Source of the DNA: Ruminococcus flavefaciens
GTDB lineage: Bacteria > Bacillota > Clostridia > Oscillospirales > Ruminococcaceae
Length of the DNA: 64,000 bases
Reading direction: 5' to 3'
NCBI RefSeq assembly: GCF_900116855.1
Contig: NZ_UETD01000002.1
Location: 339,744-403,743, forward strand
The notes below the pieces were generated by a model. It saw only the letters and a program-made list of their open reading frames with translations. It searched no databases and was not told the DNA's origin. The translations under genes and the position numbers were made by a program. Of the stretch, positions 18,775-27,458 are shown piece by piece (the first letter of the stretch is position 1; each line of letters opens with the position of its first letter).

Positions 18775-19514
18775 CAGACACCTCCGAAGCGGCGGTGTCT
18801 TCCGTCGAAGTCGATGAGAGCCTTGTCAAGCTCGGCAGGAGTAAAATCAGGCCAGAGAATGTCCGTAAAGTAGTACTCCGCATAGGCGCACTGCCAGATA
18901 AGATAGTTGGAGAGTCTCAGCTCGCCGCTGGGACGTATAACAAGGTCCACATCGGGGATACCCTTGGTGTAGAGCTCATTTGCGATAGACTGCTCGTTGA
19001 TGTCCTCGGGACGTATCTCGCCGTTCACAGCCTTCTGCGCAAGTATCCTTGCAGCATGGGCTATCTCGTCACGGCCGCCGTAGTTGACCGCCATCATGAG
19101 AGTCATCTCGTCATACTTGGCGGTGTCCTCTTCAAGTTTTATCATTTTTTCCTGCAAGTCCTCGTCAAAGGCGCTCTTGTCCCCGAGGAATATCATACGG
19201 GTGTTCTCGCTGAGGAAGTTTCTTACGTCCACGATATAATCACGGAAAAGCTCCATGATAGTGTTTACCTCATCAGAGGGGCGCTGCCAGTTCTCTGTGG
19301 AAAAGGCATAGAAGCTGATGTTCTTCAGTCCGATGTCCTTGCAGTAGCGGACGATCTTCTTGAAGTTCTTTGCACCCTCACGGTGTCCGAAGGAACGGGG
19401 CAGACCGCGCTTCTTAGCCCATCTGCCGTTTCCGTCCATTATGAAGCCGACGTGCTCGGGAAGCTTCTCGGGCAGCGTCAGCTCAGTTTTTTCCTTTTTT
19501 CCGAATAATGCCAT
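18774..19514 (-). CDS. uppS: Undecaprenyl diphosphate synthase UppS
   Basis: cis-Prenyltransferase making the C55 carrier lipid of cell-wall synthesis. 246 residues. GFIMDGNGRWAKKRGLPRSFGH holds the catalytic Asp and the diphosphate-binding Arg residues; FYAFSTENWQRP, NYGGRDEI and DLVIRPSGELRLSNYLIWQ are the other conserved regions. It is fed by IPP from the MEP pathway, two of whose genes lie in the same operon. Confidence 0.97.
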   Translation of the reverse strand: MALFGKKEKTELTLPEKLPEHVGFIMDGNGRWAKKRGLPRSFGHREGAKNFKKIVRYCKDIGLKNISFYAFSTENWQRPSDEVNTIMELFRDYIVDVRNFLSENTRMIFLGDKSAFDEDLQEKMIKLEEDTAKYDEMTLMMAVNYGGRDEIAHAARILAQKAVNGEIRPEDINEQSIANELYTKGIPDVDLVIRPSGELRLSNYLIWQCAYAEYYFTDILWPDFTPAELDKALIDFDGRHRRFGGV

Positions 19515-19524
19515 ATTTCACCAA

Positions 19525-20079
19525 TCAGACTGTCATGATCTCTTTTTCTTTGTCTGCAACCATCTTGTCAACGTCAGCACACATCTTGTCTGTAAGGTCC
19601 TGGACCTTCTTCTCGCAGTCCTTCAGATCGTCCTCTGTGATCTCGGAGTTCTTCTTCATAGCCTTGTACTTTTCCATAGTATCGCGTCTGATAGAGCGGA
19701 CTGTTACCTTACACTCCTCGCCGTACTTCTTGATGCTCTTGCAGAGCTCCTTACGGCGGTCCTCAGTGAGCTGAGGGAAAGCAAGACGGATAACGTTTCC
19801 GTCGTTTACGGGCTGGATACCGATATCCGAAGCCTGAATAGCCTTCTCGATGAGCTTGAGTGTTGACTTGTCCCAAGGCTGGATAACGAGTATTCTTGCC
19901 TCTGATACGGAAACTGCTGCCATCTGATTAACAGGTGTGGGAGCTCCGTAGTAATCTACCATTACCTTGTCAAGCACGCCGGGATTTGCTCTGCCAGCAC
20001 GGATAGATGCGAATTCGTTGCCGAGAGCGTTAAGGCTCTTGGTCATTTTTTCCTTAGCAATATTAAGCTGTTCTTTCAT
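19525..20079 (-). CDS. frr: Ribosome recycling factor
   Basis: Splits post-termination ribosomes together with EF-G. 184 residues, the normal length. Conserved segments: EFASIRAGRANPGVLDKV, YYGAPTPVNQMA, RLAFPQLTEDRRKEL and the C-terminal long helix with VRSIRRD. Start is preceded by AAAGGAATG. Lies between pyrH and uppS, as in most Firmicutes. Confidence 0.97.
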   Translation of the reverse strand: MKEQLNIAKEKMTKSLNALGNEFASIRAGRANPGVLDKVMVDYYGAPTPVNQMAAVSVSEARILVIQPWDKSTLKLIEKAIQASDIGIQPVNDGNVIRLAFPQLTEDRRKELCKSIKKYGEECKVTVRSIRRDTMEKYKAMKKNSEITEDDLKDCEKKVQDLTDKMCADVDKMVADKEKEIMTV

Positions 20080-20115
20080 AGGTGTAACATTCCTTTCGGT
20101 TGAGTTTTTGGTTTA

Positions 20116-20826
20116 TCAGTCCTCGGATACAACTGTACCGATGTTTTCGCCCATAACGGCGTCATAGATATTGTCGGGACGGCTGAGATCGAATACCAGC
20201 ATCTTCATGTGGTTATCACGGCACATTGCAGCAGCCGTGCTGTCCATAACACCAAGGTCCTCGCCGATGACCTGTGAGAAGGTAAGGGTATCGTACTTCT
20301 TGGCGTCGTCAAATTTGTGGGGGTCCTTATCATATACACCATCAACGAGGGTAGCCTTGAGAAGGATATCAGCCTCGATCTCTACAGAACGGAGAGCAGC
20401 AGCTGTATCTGTGGAGAAGAAGGGGTTACCTGTTCCGCAGCCGAATATAACTATCCTGCCCTTGTCAAGGTGTCTTACAGCTCTGTTGCGGATATAGGGC
20501 TCCGCTACCTGAGACATCGCAATAGCAGTCTGTACTCTTACAGTACAGCCCAGTGATTCAAGAACGTCTGCGAGAGCCAGAGCATTCATGGTAGTTGCAA
20601 GCATACCGATGTGATCTGCGCGTGTTCTGTCCATAGCGCCGCTGGAGCGTCCTCTCCAGAAGTTGCCGCCGCCTACAACAACAGCTACCTGAACGCCTGC
20701 GTCAGCACACTTCTTTATGCTTTTGCAGATCTCTGTTACAACATCATAGTTGAGTCCAGTCTTATTGTCGCCTGCAAGAGCCTCGCCGCTGACTTTTAAT
20801 AAGATTCTTTTATACTTTGGTTCCAT
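20116..20826 (-). CDS. pyrH: UMP kinase PyrH
   Basis: Phosphorylates UMP to UDP; hexameric amino-acid-kinase fold. 236 residues. Motifs: [13 protein letters not shown] (nucleotide binding), [41 protein letters not shown] and VDGVYDKDP. First gene of the pyrH-frr-uppS-cdsA-dxr-rseP-rnz-ispG-polC operon, with its own promoter. rpsB-tsf, often linked to pyrH, lies 29 kb away in this window. Confidence 0.97.
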   Translation of the reverse strand: MEPKYKRILLKVSGEALAGDNKTGLNYDVVTEICKSIKKCADAGVQVAVVVGGGNFWRGRSSGAMDRTRADHIGMLATTMNALALADVLESLGCTVRVQTAIAMSQVAEPYIRNRAVRHLDKGRIVIFGCGTGNPFFSTDTAAALRSVEIEADILLKATLVDGVYDKDPHKFDDAKKYDTLTFSQVIGEDLGVMDSTAAAMCRDNHMKMLVFDLSRPDNIYDAVMGENIGTVVSED

Positions 20827-20859
20827 ATAAGCACCTCACAAAAAATATATCTATAGTTT

Positions 20860-20888
20860 ATTTTACACTAATTTCAATGATATGTAAA
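20860..20888 (-). promoter_or_regulatory. Promoter of the pyrH-polC operon
   Basis: Minus strand TTTACA (20888-20883), 17-bp spacer, TAAAAT (20865-20860), about 35 bp upstream of the pyrH ATG, which is preceded by GAGGTG. Confidence 0.7.
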
Positions 20889-21035
20889 GTATATTTTCCG
20901 AAAAAGCCGAAAAAAATTCTCGGATATTTTTACTTCTTGCCGAAAAACCGAGATCAGAAATATCTTCGCGAAGAATACCGTCATTATGCACAAAAATGTT
21001 GATAAATTATTGTTGCTGTTCATTTTGTTTTTTTC

Positions 21036-21064
21036 TTGACAACTCCTGCCCGTCGTGGTATAAT
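21036..21064 (+). promoter_or_regulatory. Consensus promoter of the tRNA-Ser pair
   Basis: TTGACA (21036-21041), exactly 17 bp, TATAAT (21059-21064): a perfect sigma-A promoter ending 30 bp before the first tRNA, as expected for stable RNA genes. Confidence 0.9.
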
Positions 21065-21094
21065 ATAAAAGCTGATTAATTCGGCAGTAAAAAT

Positions 21095-21183
21095 GGAGAG
21101 GTATCGAAGCGGTCATAACGAGGCGGTCTTGAAAACCGTTTGACTTAACGGTCACGTGGGTTCGAATCCCACCCTCTCCGCCA
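21095..21183 (+). tRNA. tRNA-Ser (anticodon UGA)
   Basis: Cloverleaf with acceptor stem GGAGAGG/CCTCTCC, discriminator G and encoded CCA. The anticodon loop CTTGAAA gives UGA. It has the long variable arm of a class II tRNA and the T-loop TTCGAAT. Confidence 0.96.
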
Positions 21184-21220
21184 TTATTTTTTTATCGGTG
21201 GGCTTCTCGCTCGTCGGTTT

Positions 21221-21310
21221 GCGGATTTACCCAAGTGGTGAAGGGGCTCCCCTGCTAAGGGAGTAGGTCGGGAAACCGGCGCGAGAGTTCAAATCTCTCA
21301 ATCCGCGCCA
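21221..21310 (+). tRNA. tRNA-Ser (anticodon GCU)
   Basis: Acceptor stem GCGGATT/AATCCGC, discriminator G and encoded CCA. The anticodon loop CTGCTAA gives GCU; long variable arm GTCGGGAAACCGGC; T-loop TTCAAAT. It lies 37 bp behind the first tRNA-Ser and is probably co-transcribed with it. Confidence 0.96.
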
Positions 21311-21312
21311 TG

Positions 21313-21341
21313 AACCTGTATCGTCTGATACAGGTTTTTTA
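21313..21341 (+). terminator. Terminator of the tRNA-Ser operon
   Basis: AACCTGTATC, loop GTCT, GATACAGGTT followed by a T-rich run, starting right behind the CCA of the second tRNA. Confidence 0.9.
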
Positions 21342-21365
21342 TTTTATACTATGCTATATTATAAA

Positions 21366-21395
21366 GAAAAGCCCCTCCGAACGGAAGGGCTTTTC
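21366..21395. terminator. Hairpin with A/T flanks, possible bidirectional terminator
   Basis: GAAAAGCCC ... GGGCTTTTC with an inner TCCG-AA-CGGA stem. The As and Ts flanking the stem allow termination in either direction. It lies between the tRNA terminator and the GH5 gene. Confidence 0.6.
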
Positions 21396-21556
21396 TCGTA
21401 GTAGAAGTTCTGTGATCTCTCACAGCTATATTATATACCCGCTTTCACAGTTTGTCAAGTACATTTTTGATATATCATAAATTTACTATTTTTTACATTA
21501 TTCATGTATATTTTTCTTACTCAGTCTGCTATACTGTATACAGGAGGCGATATGAG

Positions 21557-22510
21557 ATGAAAAAAATAAACGGTTTCAATAAAGGGGTTAATTTAGGCGG
21601 CTGGCTCTCACAGTGCAGCTACGAAAAGGAGCACCTGGACACCTTCGTCTGCGAAAAAGACTTTGAAATAATCGCGTCGTGGGGAGCTGATCATGTGCGT
21701 GTTCCCTTCGATTACAATATAATCGAGAACTCCGACGGCACTTTCAGTAATGAGGGCTTTGCCTATCTCGACAAGGCTGTTGCCTGTGCAAAAAAGAACG
21801 GTCTGAACATCATTCTCGACCTGCATAAGACTGCCGGCTTTTCCTTTGATTACTACGGCGAGAGCGAGAGCGGCTTCTTTGACAGTGCCGAGTATCAGGA
21901 GCGTTTCTACCGCCTGTGGGAGGAAGTTGCAAGGCGATACGGCTCACTTGCTCCCAATGCAGCGTTCGAGCTGCTCAATGAAGTAACCGATGCCGAGTTC
22001 ATAGACAAGTGGAACATGATCGCCAAAGAGTGCATAAAGCGCATCAGAAAGATAGCTCCCGATATCCTTATACTTGTGGGAAGCTACCACAACAACAGCG
22101 CCGATACAGTTCAGTTCCTTGACGAGCCTTTCGACAGCAACGTCATCTATAATATGCACTGCTATGAGCCCCTGAAGTTCACTCATCAGGGCGCATACTG
22201 GACTACCGCTATCGACCCCAAGGAGCGAATCCCCTTTGAGAACAGCGTTACCTCTCCGGAGTACTTTGAGGAGCTTTTCTCCACCGCCATTGCCAAGGCT
22301 GAGGAAAACGGAAGCGGTCTCTACTGCGGCGAGTATGGCTGCATAGACGTGGTAAGTCCCGAGGATACCGTAAAATGGTTCAGAACTATTAACTCCGTAT
22401 TCAAAAAGCACGGCATCGGCAGAGCCGCATGGAACTACAAGGCTATGGACTTCGGTCTTTCCGACCGTCGCCTTGACGGCGTCCGCAGCCAGCTTATCGA
22501 ATTACTTTAA
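21557..22510 (+). CDS. Glycoside hydrolase family 5 (cellulase-like), intracellular
   Basis: 317-residue retaining glycosidase of the GH5 clan. Motifs: NLGGWLSQ, HVRVPFDYNII, LNIILDLHKTAGFS, FELLNEVTD with the acid/base Glu, YNMHCYEPLKFTHQGAYW, and GLYCGEYGCIDV with the nucleophile Glu. No signal peptide, carbohydrate-binding module or dockerin is present, so it probably acts on imported oligosaccharides. The start is set by AGGAGG at 21542; residues before it would be low-complexity and have no start support. It is monocistronic, ending in a strong terminator. Confidence 0.9.
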   Translation: MKKINGFNKGVNLGGWLSQCSYEKEHLDTFVCEKDFEIIASWGADHVRVPFDYNIIENSDGTFSNEGFAYLDKAVACAKKNGLNIILDLHKTAGFSFDYYGESESGFFDSAEYQERFYRLWEEVARRYGSLAPNAAFELLNEVTDAEFIDKWNMIAKECIKRIRKIAPDILILVGSYHNNSADTVQFLDEPFDSNVIYNMHCYEPLKFTHQGAYWTTAIDPKERIPFENSVTSPEYFEELFSTAIAKAEENGSGLYCGEYGCIDVVSPEDTVKWFRTINSVFKKHGIGRAAWNYKAMDFGLSDRRLDGVRSQLIELL

Positions 22511-22516
22511 AAAAGT

Positions 22517-22553
22517 GATCCCCTTTGCACTCCGCAAAGGGGATCTTTGTTTT
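22517..22553 (+). terminator. Terminator of the GH5 gene
   Basis: Twelve-bp perfect stem GATCCCCTTTGC / GCAAAGGGGATC with a 5-nt loop, then TTTGTTTT, 6 bp behind the stop codon. Confidence 0.93.
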
Positions 22554-24495
22554 AGCCGTCTGATCTGGCGTAGCCGGTAAGGTCAATATCTATATGTTCA
22601 ACAGGCATATTGAGTTCGATGCTGCTCACGCTCATCATATGAACCTCGGTGGAATTGTCAAGGTCCTCAGTATATCGCATAATGATACCTGTTCTCAGAT
22701 CCATGAGCATCTCCTTAAAGTAGCCGTTTTCCTCTGTTCTGACAGCTACACACTGTCTTCCGAGTATTTCCTCAACGCCTTCGATATACCAGTTTTCAAA
22801 AATGTACCAGTTTCCGGGATATGTATAAAGGCAATCATATTCGATGCTTCCAAGGATGGACGGGAAGCATATCACTGCCCAGCCCGGGTCTGAGCCCATA
22901 TACTCAAATGTACGGTAATTATCAGGGACGTAGTTAAACTCATAATCAAGATTGGATGAGTCAGAGGTCGTGAATGTTCTCTCGAAATTATCTGCTTTAG
23001 TCAGAATCCCCTGATTATAGCACGCGCTGTCGGAAACAGGCTGAGTACCTGTATCTACGGTGGTGTCTACGCGGAAGTAATTGGCTCTGTTGTCAACTAT
23101 CTCGTGTCTGTTAGTGATCCATGTCTTTTCCGTAGATTGACCGTTGATAGTATAGCTCACCTCTGCCGTGTCAAAATAACGGTATGAATTCATAAGCACA
23201 TGATATACATAGCTCTTGTTCTCAAGAGTATTAAGCTCATCGAACGAAGCAGCGTTCCAGATCTGTTGTGTATACTTCTCTGTATCCACCTTTTTGAACT
23301 GATATGTGCCATTCATCCAGCCATAGTTTATTTCATCAAGAAGCGCATTCGCTTCATCGTCATTTGCAAATACAGGGACCTGATGGAGCTGAAGCTCGCC
23401 GAACTCTCCGTTGTTAGCATTTACAGATGAAGTGGTAACGGGAACTGTGGTAACGGCAGCTGTGGTAACGACCTGATCCTCAATATTCTCTCCAACGTTA
23501 TACGAACCAATCTTCCATGCGTTATCCTCGTTGACAAGAATGAGCTCTGCTCTTACTCTTGTGCCGTCCTTACGCTGATATATCCTCTTGCAGGTCATGG
23601 TCTCAAGACCGTCATCAAGGAGACCGTCTTCAATGAGTCCCTTTATGCGGTGCTCATCATTGGGCAGGAACTCCGAGGAAATAAGCTCATAATTGCTGAA
23701 GTTGAATGTATTTGCAAAATTTGATGAATAGCTTGCGTTTGGCATTACCGATGCTTCGGAATACACGTTGCCGTTATAGATTATGAACGCCCGCAGGTTC
23801 TGCTTTATAAAGCTTGCGTCATTGAATCCTACACCGTTCTCGTGTTCGCTCATATCTCCGCCCATATACTTCTCACGGGTATTGCTGCTGTAAGTGGACT
23901 CCATTATCTTCTCATATTCATCAAAAGTATCAAGCTTTTCATCGGTAACACGGTAATAGTTTATATTGGAAGGAGCATTTGCATCAATAGTGCTGATGAA
24001 TGTCAGGCTGTCATCAATATCAACACCTTCCTGAGACATTGCTTTGTGGATATGCTCCAGACCATCCGTAAGCTTATCCACGACCTTATCCATGTCCACC
24101 CTGACGATCTCGCCGTCATCGGTGATGGTAGTCACCTCAACAGCCGTGACTGTCTCCGCAGGATTACTGGACTCGATATCTATCCTGTCGACCTTCTTCG
24201 ACCTTGTAAGGAACACACCGCCGCATACTCCCGTCAGGAGCACTACTGCCGCAGCCGCCGCACTTACAAAGCGTATCCACTTTGGACGTGAATATCTCTC
24301 TACGCCCTCGGCTTCCTTTATAAATCCGTCCTCTGAGGTGTTTGCTTCCTCCTCTCTGAGTATATTGTATTTCTTTCTTGTGATTTCATATATCTTTTCT
24401 TTCTCTTTGTTCCCTGCCGCAGTATATTTCTCTGCGACTCTATCTATGTCACTGTCCTTATTGCTGAACAGGTAATCAAGTTTATCCTTCATCAT
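22552..24495 (-). CDS. Putative anti-sigma factor with large extracellular domain
   Basis: 647 residues. About 75 charged cytoplasmic residues (MKDKLDYLFSNKDSDIDRVAEKY...), one membrane helix (FVSAAAAAVVLLTGVCGGVFL, ending RSKK) and about 550 extracellular residues with a Thr/Val-rich linker (TTAAVTTVPVTTSS). The sigma-factor gene is 8 bp upstream, so the pair is very probably sigma / anti-sigma. The H-x3-C-x2-C zinc anti-sigma motif is absent from the cytoplasmic part. The outer domain looks like two related halves rich in Tyr and Asn; I do not recognise its fold. ATG is doubled at the start (24495 or 24492); AGGAGG precedes both. Confidence 0.7.
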   Translation of the reverse strand: MMKDKLDYLFSNKDSDIDRVAEKYTAAGNKEKEKIYEITRKKYNILREEEANTSEDGFIKEAEGVERYSRPKWIRFVSAAAAAVVLLTGVCGGVFLTRSKKVDRIDIESSNPAETVTAVEVTTITDDGEIVRVDMDKVVDKLTDGLEHIHKAMSQEGVDIDDSLTFISTIDANAPSNINYYRVTDEKLDTFDEYEKIMESTYSSNTREKYMGGDMSEHENGVGFNDASFIKQNLRAFIIYNGNVYSEASVMPNASYSSNFANTFNFSNYELISSEFLPNDEHRIKGLIEDGLLDDGLETMTCKRIYQRKDGTRVRAELILVNEDNAWKIGSYNVGENIEDQVVTTAAVTTVPVTTSSVNANNGEFGELQLHQVPVFANDDEANALLDEINYGWMNGTYQFKKVDTEKYTQQIWNAASFDELNTLENKSYVYHVLMNSYRYFDTAEVSYTINGQSTEKTWITNRHEIVDNRANYFRVDTTVDTGTQPVSDSACYNQGILTKADNFERTFTTSDSSNLDYEFNYVPDNYRTFEYMGSDPGWAVICFPSILGSIEYDCLYTYPGNWYIFENWYIEGVEEILGRQCVAVRTEENGYFKEMLMDLRTGIIMRYTEDLDNSTEVHMMSVSSIELNMPVEHIDIDLTGYARSDG

Positions 24496-24503
24496 CTATC
24501 CTC

Positions 24504-25061
24504 CTATCTTGTGAAACCTGCCGAAAGCAGTATATCCTTCAGGCGCTTGACTGCCCTGCTGCATCTTGCTCTAACATTATCTGACGACAACTGTACTATA
24601 TCCGCGATCTCCTTGGAGCTTCGCCCGAAAAAGTACTTCTGTATGATTATGGTCGAGTCGGGTTCGCCAAGCTCCTCCACCTTATCGTAGAGCAGCTTTC
24701 TCATTTCCGACTCCTCGGCAGACTGTGCGATATTCTCTCCTGATTCTATCTCGCCTGCGTCGTCTATTGGGATATTGCTGCTGTGTCTTATGACTCTTCT
24801 GTATGTATCTATCGCCTTTCTTCTTGCCACAGAAGCCGTAAAAGCTTTCAGATTGCCCTGAACGACCTCCTGCTTATCAAAGAAGATGAAGCACTGTGCG
24901 AAAACATCTCCCACGCACTCGTCCACATCCTCTATTGATGCAATCGTCTTCAGTTTTGCAAACACGATGGTATACACATAATTGAAGTATTTGTCATAAA
25001 ACGCACGCTGACCCTTTTCGGGCTCAGCTTTCAGCAGATGCTGAAGCTCATTATCTGTCAT
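24504..25061 (-). CDS. ECF-type RNA polymerase sigma factor
   Basis: 185-residue sigma-70 family protein of the ECF group. Region 2 is seen in YFNYVYTIVFAKL...EDVDECVGDVFAQCFIFFD and AFTASVARRKAIDTYRR, and region 4 in GEPDSTIIIQKYFFGRSSKEIADIVQLSSDNVRARCSRAVKRLKDIL. The start MTDNELQ is chosen because AGGAGAG lies 6 bp ahead; an ATG two codons earlier abuts that site. A perfect 14-bp palindrome lies just upstream of the ribosome-binding site. Confidence 0.92.
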   Translation of the reverse strand: MTDNELQHLLKAEPEKGQRAFYDKYFNYVYTIVFAKLKTIASIEDVDECVGDVFAQCFIFFDKQEVVQGNLKAFTASVARRKAIDTYRRVIRHSSNIPIDDAGEIESGENIAQSAEESEMRKLLYDKVEELGEPDSTIIIQKYFFGRSSKEIADIVQLSSDNVRARCSRAVKRLKDILLSAGFTR

Positions 25062-25075
25062 TTTCATCTCTCCTG

Positions 25076-25089
25076 ATCATGCGCATGAT
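25076..25089. repeat. Perfect palindrome upstream of the ECF sigma gene
   Basis: ATCATGCGCATGAT, 14 bp with no spacer, ending about 8 bp from the AGGAGAG of the sigma gene. Possible operator or RNA hairpin near the ribosome-binding site. Confidence 0.6.
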
Positions 25090-25196
25090 TTTTTCCCCTT
25101 CATATACTCTAATCGCAGATAACTGCCGATACGAAACAGGGAACAATTATTTTTTTATTTTAACCTTTTATTTTTAAAAAAAATCAAAAATGGTAC

Positions 25197-25225
25197 TTTA
25201 CTTTTAAACGCAAATATGCTATTAT
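25197..25225 (+). promoter_or_regulatory. Promoter of plsY
   Basis: TTTACT (25197-25202), 17 bp, TATTAT (25220-25225). The leader to the plsY ATG is about 70 nt and ends with a run of seven Gs and five Ts that contains the ribosome-binding site. Confidence 0.65.
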
Positions 25226-25299
25226 ATTATGTATGTAAGGTCAGTTCGACATATATTTAACGATCCGTCCTTTTGTTTTTATTTCATGGGGGGGTTTTT

Positions 25300-25935
25300 A
25301 TGCAGATCGCACTCTGCGCTCTTATAGGTTACTTTTTCGGAAACATCAACCCTGCATTCATCATCGCCAAGATCAAGGGCTTCGACATAAGACAGAGAGG
25401 CTCGGGAAATGCAGGTGCATCAAACACTGTTATCACTATCGGAAAAAAAGCAGGGCTTTTTGTGGCGCTCTTTGACATTGCAAAGGCAGTCGCAGCTTCT
25501 CTTATAGCCGCTTACTTTTTTCCACAGATCAAATTCGCAAAGATACTTTCGGGATCATGCTGTATACTGGGACACATCTTCCCCGTACTTATGCGTTTTC
25601 ACGGAGGAAAGGGTCTCGCCTCTCTCGGCGGCACCATACTCGCCTTCAATCCCTGTGTATTCATCCTTCTTCTCGGCTTCGAGATAATCCTCGGTTTTTC
25701 CATGGATTACGTCTGCATCGTACCTGTTACGGGCTCGGTAATATTCACTCTGATATATGCCCTGCTCACAGGCGACTGCATCGGAACCGCCATACTCTCA
25801 GCAGTCTCACTTATCATACTTTTCAAGCATATAGAAAACTTCAAGCGTATCCAGAACGGCACGGAAGCCCATATAAGCTTCCTGTGGAAAAAGGATCAGG
25901 AGATCGCAAGGATCAGAAAAAACGGAAGTACATGA
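25300..25935 (+). CDS. plsY: Acyl-phosphate glycerol-3-phosphate acyltransferase PlsY
   Basis: Membrane enzyme that transfers acyl groups from acyl-phosphate to glycerol-3-phosphate, the first step of phospholipid synthesis. 211 residues with about five helices. The three cytoplasmic motifs are present: GNINPAFIIAK with RQRGSGNAGASN, HIFPVLMRFHGGKGLAS and, near the end, FKHIENFKRIQNGTE. The start MQIALCALIGYFFG follows the G-run that acts as ribosome-binding site. Confidence 0.94.
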   Translation: MQIALCALIGYFFGNINPAFIIAKIKGFDIRQRGSGNAGASNTVITIGKKAGLFVALFDIAKAVAASLIAAYFFPQIKFAKILSGSCCILGHIFPVLMRFHGGKGLASLGGTILAFNPCVFILLLGFEIILGFSMDYVCIVPVTGSVIFTLIYALLTGDCIGTAILSAVSLIILFKHIENFKRIQNGTEAHISFLWKKDQEIARIRKNGST

Positions 25936-25936
25936 T

Positions 25937-25961
25937 AAAAAGTCCCTTCGGGGGCTTTTTT
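25937..25961 (+). terminator. Terminator of plsY
   Basis: AAAAAGTCCC-TTCG-GGGGCTTTTTT directly behind the plsY stop; a UUCG-capped stem with a T-run. Confidence 0.85.
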
Positions 25962-26016
25962 GCGCCCTTACGCGCAGCCGCAGCGCCATAATATGCGGCA
26001 GAACGGAGTCTTTTTT

Positions 26017-27381
26017 ATGCCAAGAAAAGCAGCGGATATGTGTGAGGGTCCTCTTATAAGCAGGATCATACTCTACACCATACCGATCATACTCACGGGA
26101 GTTCTTCAGCTCCTGTTCAACGCCGCCGATCTCGTAGTCGTTGGTCGGTGCTGCGGAAGCAATTCCGTGGGAGCTGTGGGCTCCACCGGAGCTATCATCA
26201 ACCTCATGGTAAACCTTTTCATAGGTCTTTCCGTGGGCGCAGGCGTTACTGTTGCACACGGTCTCGGCTCGGGAAGGGTCGAGGACGTCCGCAGGACAGT
26301 CCATACTGCTATCCCCACGGCTATCGTCAGCGGAGCAGTTCTCACGCTGGTGGGGGTGCTGTTTTCCGGAAAATTTCTCAGCCTCATGGACACGCCGAAA
26401 GAGCAGCTCCACCTCGCCACATCCTATATGCGCATCTATTTCTGCGGAACTATCGCCAGCATGATATACAACTTCGGCTCGGCAATTCTCCGCGCCGCAG
26501 GTGATACACAGAGTCCCCTCTACTATCTGACAGCCGCAGGAGTTCTCAATGTTCTCCTCAATCTGTTTTTTGTAATCGTTTTCAGAATGGACGTTGCAGG
26601 GGTAGCACTTGCGACAACTATATCACAGATACTGTCGGCACTACTTATACTCCGCGCTCTCATGAAGCGCGAGGACGCCTGTAAGCTTGACCTAAGGAAG
26701 ATGCATATCTACGGCAGACAGCTGAAAAGGATAATCCAGATAGGCTTTCCCGCAGGTATACAAGGCTCGCTGTTCTCAGCTTCAAATGTTATCATACAGT
26801 CATCTATAAACTCGTTCGGTCCCATCGTCAACTCGGGAAACGCCGCCGCTCAGAACATTGAAGGCTTCGTATACACATCCATGAACTCCTACAGCCAGAC
26901 CGCTCTCAACTTCACAGGTCAGAACTTCGGTGCAGGCAAATTCGACCGTATCCGAAAGATAATGTGGATATGCCTTATCGCTGTCTTCTGCACGGGTGCA
27001 GCACTCGGTGTGACTGCACTTTTCTTCGGAAAGCCTCTCCTCGGCATCTATATTACCGATTCCGAGGAAGCCATAAAGTACGGACTTGTGAGAATGACCT
27101 ACATTATGCTCCCATACTTTCTCTGCGGACTCATGGATGTTACTACGGGACTTATCCGCGGTCTGGGAAGCTCCGTGACCCCCATGCTCATAACCATAGC
27201 CGGAGTGGTCGGAATACGTCTGGGCTGGATATATGTTGTTTTCAGGATACCGCAGTATCACTCCATCAAGAGTCTTTACCTTTCATATGCCATTTCATGG
27301 GCAATCACCTTCCTTGCTGAGCTGATCGTTTTTATAGTGCTGATGAACAAGCTGAAGAAACGGCAGAACAAACAAGAATAG
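26017..27381 (+). CDS. MATE family multidrug/Na+ exporter
   Basis: 454-residue inner-membrane protein with twelve predicted helices in two homologous halves. Characteristic segments: EGPLISRIILYTIPIILTGVLQLLFNAADLVVVGR at the N-terminus, GAGVTVAHGLGSG, ILRAAGDTQSPL and, in the second half, GFPAGIQGSLFSASNVIIQ and GLIRGLGSSVTPML. The subfamily looks like the NorM/DinF type common in gut Firmicutes. The substrate cannot be told. MPRKAADMCEG is chosen as start because CGGAG lies 9 bp ahead; it is monocistronic with terminators on both sides. Confidence 0.92.
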   Translation: MPRKAADMCEGPLISRIILYTIPIILTGVLQLLFNAADLVVVGRCCGSNSVGAVGSTGAIINLMVNLFIGLSVGAGVTVAHGLGSGRVEDVRRTVHTAIPTAIVSGAVLTLVGVLFSGKFLSLMDTPKEQLHLATSYMRIYFCGTIASMIYNFGSAILRAAGDTQSPLYYLTAAGVLNVLLNLFFVIVFRMDVAGVALATTISQILSALLILRALMKREDACKLDLRKMHIYGRQLKRIIQIGFPAGIQGSLFSASNVIIQSSINSFGPIVNSGNAAAQNIEGFVYTSMNSYSQTALNFTGQNFGAGKFDRIRKIMWICLIAVFCTGAALGVTALFFGKPLLGIYITDSEEAIKYGLVRMTYIMLPYFLCGLMDVTTGLIRGLGSSVTPMLITIAGVVGIRLGWIYVVFRIPQYHSIKSLYLSYAISWAITFLAELIVFIVLMNKLKKRQNKQE

Positions 27382-27403
27382 TTCGGACTTCATACAGAAG
27401 TTC

Positions 27404-27436
27404 AGCCCCGAGTTTTACCTCGGGGCTTGTTTATTT
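27404..27436 (+). terminator. Terminator of the MATE gene
   Basis: AGCCCCGAG, loop TTTTAC, CTCGGGGCT then TGTTTATTTTA. Confidence 0.88.
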
Positions 27437-27458
27437 TAATAAAGCATATGCATAAGAC

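Noticed and set aside
25287..25299. Seven-G and five-T run before plsY as a phase-variation switch
   Set aside because: It lies outside the coding frame and provides the ribosome-binding site; the tract is short and plsY is a housekeeping gene.
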